This document shows positions 1-5,577 of a DNA stretch of 8,235 nucleotides, piece after piece. The DNA lies in the NCBI GenBank assembly GCA_018058125.1, contig JAGPCH010000045.1, positions 1 to 8,235 on the forward strand. Reading direction: 5' to 3'. A program made the position numbers and the translations under genes. Under the pieces are notes generated by a model. The model made no database searches. It was not told the DNA's origin and was given only the letters and a program-made list of their open reading frames with translations. Numbering within the stretch: the first letter of the stretch is position 1; each line of letters opens with the position of its first letter. Origin of the DNA: Ignavibacteria bacterium. GTDB lineage: Bacteria > Bacteroidota > Ignavibacteria > Tepidaquicellales > Tepidaquicellaceae.

Positions 1-551
1 ATATAATTACGATCGGTCATCTTGAGAAGATGAACAAGATATTGCTTGCGACCGGTATGATGGTTGGTTTTGCATATTCGATGGAATTTTTCATTGCATG
101 GTACAGCGGAAATACATTTGAGAGTTTTGCATTTGTAAACAGAGCGTTCGGACCTTATGCTTGGGCATACTGGATCATGTTTAGTTGTAATGTATTCGTA
201 CCTCAGTTGTTCTGGTTCAGAAAAATAAGAAGGTCAATTCCTATTACTTTTGTCATGGTAATATTAGTGAATGTAGGAATGTGGTTTGAGAGATTTGTAA
301 TTATCGTAACATCTCTTCACAGGGATTTTTTACCATCGAGCTGGGCAATGTTCACACCGACACTGACTGACATGGGATTACTAGTCGGAAGTTTCGGATT
401 TTTCTTTACGCTGTTGTTCCTGTTCCTGAAGACACTGCCTCTTGTATCAATATCAGAGGTTAAGGCAGTAGTAGAAGGCGCGCAACCGACAGTTCATCCT
501 CATCCTCACAGCAACGGAAAAGCAGTACAGGAAGGAGGGGACAAACATTGA
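1..551 (+). CDS. actC: ActC, NrfD-like quinone-binding membrane subunit of alternative complex III (3' part)
   Basis: The reading frame is open to the left edge (first whole codon at 3, reading [12 protein letters not shown]), so the ATG at 30 is an internal methionine and the gene is cut by the window. About 183 residues remain. They hold four hydrophobic segments (after HLEKMNK, around YAWAYWIMF, around [16 protein letters not shown], and [18 protein letters not shown]). The strings [21 protein letters not shown] and [11 protein letters not shown] are what I recognise as ActC. ActC is one of the two large NrfD-family integral membrane subunits of the menaquinol:cytochrome c oxidoreductase, anchoring the iron-sulfur/haem arm and contributing to quinol oxidation. 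The hydrophilic tail is His-rich (VHPHPH). The stop codon overlaps the start of the next gene, as expected for an act operon; actA and actB would lie upstream. Identity is sure; the N-terminal half cannot be judged. Confidence 0.93.
   Translation, partial: IITIGHLEKMNKILLATGMMVGFAYSMEFFIAWYSGNTFESFAFVNRAFGPYAWAYWIMFSCNVFVPQLFWFRKIRRSIPITFVMVILVNVGMWFERFVIIVTSLHRDFLPSSWAMFTPTLTDMGLLVGSFGFFFTLLFLFLKTLPLVSISEVKAVVEGAQPTVHPHPHSNGKAVQEGGDKH
533..538 (+). promoter_or_regulatory. Strong Shine-Dalgarno site for actDE
   Basis: AGGAGG (continuing as GG) lies inside the last codons of actC, 9 nt before the TTG at 548. No ATG or GTG lies in frame nearby upstream, and the next in-frame ATG (residue 67) would remove the conserved N-terminal ActD region. 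The site therefore settles on TTG as the start. Confidence 0.85.
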
Positions 552-1765
552 TCAAGAAATTATTAGATAAAGCTAAAGAATTTGATACATTTGACAGAGA
601 AGCAGATAACGGTGACAGAAGCAAAAAACTTTTCGGACTAGCCGCACTTTATGAAACTCCTAACGAGATCATCGAAGCCGCAGCAGTTGTCGCCGGAAAA
701 GGTTACGAAAAATTTGATGTTTATACTCCGTATCCTTTGCACGGAATGGATGATGCAATGGGAATGGAAAAGCCAAAGGTCGGATATGTTTCTTTCATAT
801 TCGGATTAACGGGAATGTGTCTTGCGTTGCTGATGATAGGCTGGATGTCAGGAATTGATTATCCGAATATCATTGGTGGAAAGCCGTTTTTCTCACTGCC
901 TCCGTCGATCCCGATCACATTCGAAGGAACGATACTTTTGACAGGTATTGCAACTGTACTTGGTATGCTTGTATTATTCAACAAACTACCGAAGATTGAC
1001 AGTCCGTTGAATGACACTGATTTCATGAGAAATGTATCTTCGGATAAATACGGAATAGTTATTCAGACAGATGATGATTTGTTTGCAGAGCAGGATGTTA
1101 AAAATTTATATTTATCAACCGGAGCTTATGATGTTCAGGAGATCCATTTCAGGGAATCCAATCTAACCACGAAGACACCATTATTTGATAAGAAATTTAT
1201 CGGCGCAATAATCGGAACTGCTGTAATAACTGCGGTCGCAACATATTTTATTGTTAACTTTGTGCTTTACAGTACGGTGCCGTTTGACTGGATGTGGGTG
1301 CAGGCGAGAATAGATTCACAGAGTCCGAGCACTTTCTTTCAGAATAATTCAGGAATGCGCGAGCCTGTAAACGGGACAGTTGCAAGAGGATTTATGCCTT
1401 ATGAATATAAAGGTCTGCCGGACTCTTCCGTAAAGCTGCTTGCAAATCCGCTTGCAGTAAGCAAAGAAGTACTTGAAAAAGGACAGGACAGATTTAATAT
1501 TTACTGCAGTCCCTGTCACGGATATTTCGGTGAAGGTGACGGAAGGTTAAAAGGATTATTCCCGAAACCGCCGACACTTCATTCAAAGAAAGTCAAAGAA
1601 TGGACTGACGGAAATATTTATCATGTAATTACAAACGGACAGAATGTGATGCCGAGCTATGCAGAACAGGTTTCAAGAGATGACAGATGGGCTATCATAC
1701 ATTATATCAGAGCTTTAGAGAGATCAAAGGATGCAAGTGAGCAGGATCTTGAACTGGCGAAATAG
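548..1765 (+). CDS. actDE: ActD-ActE fusion: DUF3341 membrane subunit joined to monoheme cytochrome c of alternative complex III
   Basis: This 405-residue protein joins two ACIII subunits usually encoded separately. Residues 1-200 match ActD (DUF3341): the [16 protein letters not shown] start, a [16 protein letters not shown] motif at 57-72, two membrane helices (about 78-101 and 123-145) and a hydrophilic domain ending near EIHFRE (198-203). A third helix (about 217-240) leads into the ActE part, with [12 protein letters not shown] (270-281), the haem-binding CSPCH (320-324) and a likely axial Met368 in NVMPSYAEQ. With two ActD helices, a third is needed to put the haem domain in the periplasm, so the topology is consistent. 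ActE is often a lipoprotein; here the helix replaces a lipid anchor. Its role would be to pass electrons from the complex to the oxidase. It starts with TTG, overlapping the actC stop by 4 nt. Its stop codon is the first TAG of the repeat that follows. No frameshift or internal stop breaks the join. Confidence 0.93.
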   Translation: MIKKLLDKAKEFDTFDREADNGDRSKKLFGLAALYETPNEIIEAAAVVAGKGYEKFDVYTPYPLHGMDDAMGMEKPKVGYVSFIFGLTGMCLALLMIGWMSGIDYPNIIGGKPFFSLPPSIPITFEGTILLTGIATVLGMLVLFNKLPKIDSPLNDTDFMRNVSSDKYGIVIQTDDDLFAEQDVKNLYLSTGAYDVQEIHFRESNLTTKTPLFDKKFIGAIIGTAVITAVATYFIVNFVLYSTVPFDWMWVQARIDSQSPSTFFQNNSGMREPVNGTVARGFMPYEYKGLPDSSVKLLANPLAVSKEVLEKGQDRFNIYCSPCHGYFGEGDGRLKGLFPKPPTLHSKKVKEWTDGNIYHVITNGQNVMPSYAEQVSRDDRWAIIHYIRALERSKDASEQDLELAK

Positions 1766-1804
1766 TTAGTAGTTAGTAGTTAATATTTGTTAGTTAGTGG
1801 TTGC
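1763..1804 (+). repeat. Degenerate heptanucleotide tandem repeat, unit TAGTTAG
   Basis: Six 7-nt units in register: TAGTTAG, TAGTTAG, TAGTTAA, TATTTGT, TAGTTAG, TGGTTGC. Three are exact and the others increasingly diverged. Because the period is 7, TAG falls in all three forward frames (for example at 1763, 1767 and 1774). The first TAG is the stop codon of actDE. The repeat marks the left edge of the low-GC nucleotidyltransferase cassette. I infer, but cannot show, that it is a dispersed repeat or an insertion scar. Confidence 0.8.
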
Positions 1805-1824
1805 AATGTTAAATAATAAATAAA

Positions 1825-2364
1825 TTGAGTGAAGAAAAAGAAGCAGACAAAGAATCTCTTTTAGATCTGTTTAATTTAATAAAAGAGCTTTCAAAGGCTG
1901 ATATTAAATATATAGTTTGCGGAGGTGTAGCCTGTGTATTACAGGGAGTGGAAAGGGCTACTTATGATCTGGATATATCAGTTTCATTTGAAGAGAATAA
2001 TCTTCGGAAGTTAATTGAAGTTATGAAAAATTCAAAATTAATTCCAAGGATACCTGAGCCGGTTGAGAATTTACTTGATGAAAATAAGAGGAAGGAATGG
2101 TTTGAAAAAAAGGGAGCGTTGGTTTATACTTTTTTATCAGGGAAAACACCATTACAGCTTGATGTTTTTCTGAATTATCCAAGGACTTATGATGAACTTT
2201 TTAAGAATTCGGATGAACTGGAAATAGATAATGTTAAGTTTAAAGTTTCATCAATTGAAGATCTTTTATTTGTAAAGAGAATGATAGATCCTGCAAGAGA
2301 TAAGGATCTGACTGACATTAAGGAGCTGGAAAAAATTTATGGAGAAAAAAATAAATCCATATAA
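1825..2364 (+). CDS. Nucleotidyltransferase-fold protein, AbiEii/DUF6036-like
   Basis: A 179-residue soluble protein with a minimal polymerase-beta-type nucleotidyltransferase fold. An N-terminal helix (11-24) is followed by a strand and the glycine pair G33-G34, then the T-x-D-x-D motif (T46, D48, D50), which would bind metal. A third acidic residue is D113 in LQLDVF. Near the end, SSIEDLLFVKRM (142-153) and RDKDLTDI (158-165) resemble the conserved Lys and DLxDI motif of AbiEii/DUF6036-type proteins. Relatives include toxin halves of abortive-infection systems and many uncharacterised enzymes; the substrate is not predictable. The start is TTG: a stop at 1810 closes the frame upstream and the next ATG (residue 67) would remove the catalytic motifs. 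No Shine-Dalgarno is visible. It overlaps the next small gene by 26 nt. GC is about 33% (hand count over 1861-2220) against about 43% in actDE, and it has no known link to respiration, so it is probably acquired. No AbiEi-type partner is present. Confidence 0.75.
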   Translation: MSEEKEADKESLLDLFNLIKELSKADIKYIVCGGVACVLQGVERATYDLDISVSFEENNLRKLIEVMKNSKLIPRIPEPVENLLDENKRKEWFEKKGALVYTFLSGKTPLQLDVFLNYPRTYDELFKNSDELEIDNVKFKVSSIEDLLFVKRMIDPARDKDLTDIKELEKIYGEKNKSI

Positions 2365-2524
2365 CGGAGTAGAGATCGATCCTATGTTTGACGGTCATCT
2401 TGAGAAGCCGTTATCAAAGATGACACCAAAGGAGAAGCTTGATTATTTGTGGCTTCAGATGATGTTTAAATGGACAGTAGATAATAAAGTAAAGAGAGTT
2501 GAAAAAGAAAATAAAGAAAGTTAA
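2339..2524 (+). CDS. Small hypothetical protein, possible partner of the nucleotidyltransferase
   Basis: A 61-residue protein that I cannot assign to a family. It begins inside the last 26 nt of the nucleotidyltransferase gene in another frame. AGGAG at 2321-2325 lies 13 nt before the ATG and GGA at 2328-2330 lies 8 nt before. The overlap suggests translational coupling, so the two were probably acquired and are expressed together. The sequence has a polar start (NPYNGVEIDPMFDGHLEKP), then LSKMTPKEKLDYLWLQMMF, which looks like a short amphipathic helix with a TPKEKLDYLW core, and a very basic, charged tail (KVKRVEKENKES). No signal peptide, membrane helix or cysteine motif is present. It could be an antitoxin, a regulatory subunit or an adaptor of the enzyme upstream; nothing in the sequence decides between these. 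That it is a real gene rests on the overlap, protein-like composition and low stop-free probability in AT-rich DNA. Confidence 0.6.
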   Translation: MEKKINPYNGVEIDPMFDGHLEKPLSKMTPKEKLDYLWLQMMFKWTVDNKVKRVEKENKES

Positions 2525-2552
2525 GTACATAAAATTTTAATACAATATATTT

Positions 2553-2559
2553 CTAACAA
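2553..2559. repeat. Right copy of a short imperfect inverted repeat flanking the nucleotidyltransferase cassette
   Basis: CTAACAA here is the exact reverse complement of TTGTTAG at 1787-1793 in the heptamer repeat. Extending outward, the reverse complement of 2553-2565 (TAAATATTGTTAG) resembles 1781-1793 (TAATATTTGTTAG), with 12 matches if two single-base gaps are allowed. The pair brackets both cassette genes and could be remnants of terminal inverted repeats. The arms are short and AT-rich, so chance is a real alternative. Confidence 0.3.
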
Positions 2560-2568
2560 TATTTAATA

Positions 2569-3741
2569 ATGGATTATCAGAAAAAATTATTACCGTCTAA
2601 GCTTGGAACAATAGGTTATGCATTGCTTGGCATTGGTATTGTGTCAATCGGAGTTTCGTTTGCGGTAAATTCGCACAGGGCATTCTTTGATTATCTCTGG
2701 ATGTATATGTTCCTGATCAGCATAGGCGTAGGATCGCTGGCATTGGTAGCTATGGAATATTTAGTAGGCGCGACATGGAGTACTCCTTTCAGAAGAGTTT
2801 CGGAATTTTTAGCTGCGCTGATACCTGTACTGGTAGTTCTGACAATTCCTCTTTTATTCGGAATTCACGATTTGTTTCACTGGTCACATCCTGAAGCAGT
2901 AGCTGCCGATCCTATCTTACAGGCAAAAGAGCCTTATCTGAATGTTCAGTTTTTTATAATACGAGTTGCTATATATCTTGCAATATGGTTAATATTCTTT
3001 TTACTGTTTACAAGAAATTCTGAGAAGCAGGATCTAACGGGTGATCCGGGACTGACAAAGCAGAGCATAAAACTTTCTGCTCCGTTTGCCATATTATTTT
3101 TAGTGACAATTGCATTTGCATCTATTGACTGGATGATGAGTCTTGAGCCACATTGGTTCTCTACAATGTTTGGAGTATATTATTTTGCAGGAACGCTTGT
3201 GTCAGCATTTGCGGCTGCGACCTTTTGCTCTGTGATGCTAAATGAGAAAGGATATTTTTCTCAAAAACTGAGCAGCAATCACTATTACAGTTTCGGTACT
3301 TTGCTGTTCGGATTCAATATTTTCTGGGCATACATAGCATTTTCACAATATATGCTGATATGGTATGCGGACATTCCTGAAGAGACTTTCTGGTTTATAA
3401 TGAGGATGAAAGAGGGCTGGTCATATTTTTCTATCGGATTATTATTTGTTCACTTTATAATTCCATTCCTTATATTGCTGCCAAGGAGCTCGAAAGTAAA
3501 CCCAAGTCTTCTGAAGGTGATGTCAGTATGGTTGCTGTTTGCCCATGCGTATGATCTTTACTGGCTGATCATGCCGACATATTTCACTGATGGATTTGGT
3601 TTCGGATGGAGTGAAATTGGTGTAATGATGTTTGCGGCAGGATTGATGATCTCAGTTTTTAAATATATGGCAGACAGAAAAAATCTGGTACCTGTTAAAG
3701 ATCCGAAGCTGCAAGCCGGACTTGATTTTCATTTGACGTAG
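2569..3741 (+). CDS. actF: ActF, second NrfD-like quinone-binding membrane subunit of alternative complex III
   Basis: A 390-residue integral membrane protein with about ten hydrophobic helices (near 14-34, 44-66, 82-98, 127-147, 169-187, 200-224, 243-263, 287-306, 316-336 and 347-367). That is the size and fold expected for ActF, a paralogue of ActC. Recognisable ActF strings are SIDWMMSLEPHWFSTMFGVY (185-204), FNIFWAYIAFSQYMLIWY (249-266) and the following IPEET, plus FAHAYDLYWLIMP near 324-336. ActF packs against ActC in the membrane and is proposed to take part in quinol binding or proton movement. The ATG at 2569 has an AT-rich leader without a Shine-Dalgarno, as is common in Bacteroidota relatives. 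Normally actF follows actE directly; here the cassette separates them, so actF must be read through it or have its own promoter, which I could not identify in the 44 bp ahead. Confidence 0.95.
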   Translation: MDYQKKLLPSKLGTIGYALLGIGIVSIGVSFAVNSHRAFFDYLWMYMFLISIGVGSLALVAMEYLVGATWSTPFRRVSEFLAALIPVLVVLTIPLLFGIHDLFHWSHPEAVAADPILQAKEPYLNVQFFIIRVAIYLAIWLIFFLLFTRNSEKQDLTGDPGLTKQSIKLSAPFAILFLVTIAFASIDWMMSLEPHWFSTMFGVYYFAGTLVSAFAAATFCSVMLNEKGYFSQKLSSNHYYSFGTLLFGFNIFWAYIAFSQYMLIWYADIPEETFWFIMRMKEGWSYFSIGLLFVHFIIPFLILLPRSSKVNPSLLKVMSVWLLFAHAYDLYWLIMPTYFTDGFGFGWSEIGVMMFAAGLMISVFKYMADRKNLVPVKDPKLQAGLDFHLT

Positions 3742-3792
3742 AAGATCAGGATCAGGAAAAAGCTAAAGTTTTAATTAAAGAAAATAGATTTT

Positions 3793-3810
3793 AAAAATAT
3801 AAATATTTTT
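3793..3810. other. AT-rich inverted repeat in the leader of the cytochrome c gene
   Basis: AAAAATAT, two bases, then ATATTTTT form a perfect 8-bp inverted repeat 4 nt before the start codon at 3815, within the 73-bp gap after actF (3742-3814). That gap also has a GATCAG duplication (3744-3755). No GC-rich stem or T-tract points to a terminator. It may help promoter melting or translation, or be chance in AT-rich DNA. Confidence 0.25.
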
Positions 3811-3814
3811 TGAA

Positions 3815-4765
3815 ATGAATTTCGACGGCGATAAAAAAAGGAAAAAATTTAATGTATATGACTTATTCAGGGATCTGGAAAAGTTTTACGGTATTCTGTA
3901 TATGCTATTGCTTGGATTTCTGATTTTATTAGGATCTAAGTATGTCAAGACACTTGATTACAATAAATTATTTTCAGCACCTGAATTACTGGCAGCGGAT
4001 TCTAATATGAGAGTCACTCAGCCTGTAAAGAGAGGTCAGATGACTCCACCTGTGGATGTAATAAAATTCAGTACGGAAAGTCCTGAGTTAATTGCAAAAG
4101 GAAAGGAGCTTTACGGCGCTAACTGTGTAAGTTGTCACGGAGAAACCGGTGAAGGAAACGGTTCTGCCGGCGCAGCATTGAATCCACCGCCGAGGAATTT
4201 TGTGAATCCGAAATTCTGGAAAAACAGTCCATCTTATGCCGGAATGTATGTTACACTGGAGGAAGGAATTCCTAATACAGGTATGGCAAGTTACAGCAAC
4301 ATTCCTCCGGAAGACAGATTTGCGATCATACAGTATCTGCATACTTTTAATCCGACATTTCCTAAATCAGATCCTGACAGCATGAAAGCTCTTGATGAGA
4401 AATACAGTTTATCAACAGGAGTAAAAGCTGCAAATCAGATTCCTCTTTCGCTTGCGATGGAACTGGAGATACTTAATAATGATACATTGACCAGTGACCT
4501 GAAGACAATTGCATCTAAGATAGCTTCTGAAAAGAATGATACTGCTGCTTTAATTGTAAAAACTTTATTTTTAAATGAGAGCAAGGCTTTGAATTCGCTT
4601 TCTTCGAATATGAAATGGACAGAAAGCTCACAGGAGTTTTTGAAGTTTTTATCAGTTGATCCGGTGGATAAAGGATTTAATGCATCAGTTTATCAGATAG
4701 GTTCAGAAGATGCTGAAAGAGTTTATGTATATTTAAAAAATATGTTTGAGAATAACAAATTGTAA
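3815..4765 (+). CDS. Membrane-anchored monoheme cytochrome c with an unassigned C-terminal region
   Basis: A 316-residue protein. A basic cytoplasmic start (DKKRKKF) precedes one helix at about 24-41, which is followed directly by a periplasmic domain, so it is an uncleaved anchor. The haem c domain covers about 88-180: CVSCH at 104-108, the GETGEGNGSAG loop, PPPRNF (125-130), a likely axial Met157 in GIPNTGMASY, and the closing helix DRFAIIQYLHTF. The remaining 130 or so residues are polar and mostly helical, contain no cysteine and match no family I know. It is set between ActF and the oxidase genes, 2 nt before sco, so it is best read as an electron carrier between ACIII and the oxidase, or an extra ACIII haem subunit. 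The haem domain is ActE-like in style, but ActE is already present in the ActD fusion. No CuA motif is present, so it is not oxidase subunit II. Confidence 0.88.
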   Translation: MNFDGDKKRKKFNVYDLFRDLEKFYGILYMLLLGFLILLGSKYVKTLDYNKLFSAPELLAADSNMRVTQPVKRGQMTPPVDVIKFSTESPELIAKGKELYGANCVSCHGETGEGNGSAGAALNPPPRNFVNPKFWKNSPSYAGMYVTLEEGIPNTGMASYSNIPPEDRFAIIQYLHTFNPTFPKSDPDSMKALDEKYSLSTGVKAANQIPLSLAMELEILNNDTLTSDLKTIASKIASEKNDTAALIVKTLFLNESKALNSLSSNMKWTESSQEFLKFLSVDPVDKGFNASVYQIGSEDAERVYVYLKNMFENNKL

Positions 4766-4767
4766 TT

Positions 4768-5571
4768 ATGAAAAGCTATAAAATATATTTTAAATTATTA
4801 GTAATAATTTTAATTCTTTCTGCGGGACAGATATATTCTCAGGAGGAAGTTAAATATGAACAGGCAGAAATTGGTATTACTGAAAAATTAGGAGAGACTT
4901 TACCCGATGGAATAATATTAAAAGATGAAAACGGAAATGAAGTTGATGTAAAGACACTAATTGACAAACCGACGATTTTCTCGCTTGTATATTTCAGGTG
5001 TCCCGGCATATGTTCGCCATTGCTCAACGGTATTTCAAATGTTGTTGATAAATCAGATATGACAGCAGGTAAAGATTATAATCTGATCACAATTAGTTTT
5101 GATCAGACAGAAGATTATACATTAGCTGCAGGAAAGAAGGAAAGCTATCTTGAAAATCTTGAAAAGAAGATCCCTGCTGATTCATGGAGATTTTTGACCG
5201 GTGACAGCGCTAACATTAAGAAGATAACAGATGCGCTCGGGTTTGGTTTTAAGAAACAGGATAATGATTTTATTCATGGAGCAGCTATAATGGTGGTTTC
5301 TCCTGACGGCAAAATAGTCAGGTATTTATACAGCGTAGAGTATCTGCCGTTTGATTTTAAAATGGCGGTAACGGAAGCTTCCGAAGGAAAAGTTGTTCCA
5401 TCTATAAACAGGCTTATGAAGATGTGTTTTAGTTTTGATCCGGACGGCAGAAGATATGTACTGAATGTGACAAGAGTAGCGGGAACGGGAATTCTTCTTG
5501 TACTCGGAGTATTTTTCGGCGTGCTGGTCTTTAAGAAGAAAAAGAATAAAGAAAATTTAAATAACATATAA
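4768..5571 (+). CDS. sco: SCO1/SenC family copper chaperone for cytochrome c oxidase assembly
   Basis: A 267-residue thioredoxin-fold protein. An N-terminal signal peptide (about 1-24, basic KSYKIYFK then a hydrophobic run) exports it. The copper site is complete: C78 and C82 in CPGIC and H170 in DFIHGA. The strings VYFRCPGICSPLLNGIS and VVSPDGKIVRYLY are typical of the family. The end carries CFSFDPDGRRYVLNVTRVAG followed by a membrane helix (about 236-255) and a lysine-rich cytoplasmic end, an anchoring by the C-terminus that I associate with SCO proteins of Bacteroidota-type clusters. SCO proteins load or reduce the CuA site of oxidase subunit II, and some serve as thiol-disulfide reductants. 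It lies 2 nt after the cytochrome gene and 6 nt before coxA, so all are surely co-transcribed. Its usual client, a CuA-bearing subunit II, is not encoded in the window. Confidence 0.94.
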   Translation: MKSYKIYFKLLVIILILSAGQIYSQEEVKYEQAEIGITEKLGETLPDGIILKDENGNEVDVKTLIDKPTIFSLVYFRCPGICSPLLNGISNVVDKSDMTAGKDYNLITISFDQTEDYTLAAGKKESYLENLEKKIPADSWRFLTGDSANIKKITDALGFGFKKQDNDFIHGAAIMVVSPDGKIVRYLYSVEYLPFDFKMAVTEASEGKVVPSINRLMKMCFSFDPDGRRYVLNVTRVAGTGILLVLGVFFGVLVFKKKKNKENLNNI

Positions 5572-5577
5572 AATATT

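Noticed and set aside
30..551. Treating the ATG at 30 as the start of a short complete gene
   Set aside because: The frame is open to the window edge, and the residues before it (GHLEK) continue the ActC family sequence, so it is an internal methionine of a cut gene.
1763..1804. CRISPR or phage attachment site
   Set aside because: The 7-nt units have no spacers, and no integrase, tRNA or second copy of the array is present in the window.
3793..3810. Intrinsic terminator before the cytochrome c gene
   Set aside because: The stem is purely A/T with almost no loop, and the operon continues with linked genes; it is kept only as a low-confidence inverted repeat.
4088..4342. Open frame on the minus strand inside the cytochrome c gene
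   Set aside because: It is fully antisense to a clear haem c domain, has no family resemblance, and is an expected shadow of the coding strand.
3815..4765. Calling the cytochrome gene oxidase subunit II
   Set aside because: It has a single haem motif and a single membrane helix, with no cupredoxin domain or CuA cysteine pair.
4839..5027. Minus-strand open frame inside sco (with another at 5274-5567)
   Set aside because: Both are antisense to conserved SCO sequence, low in complexity and without domain features or start signals.
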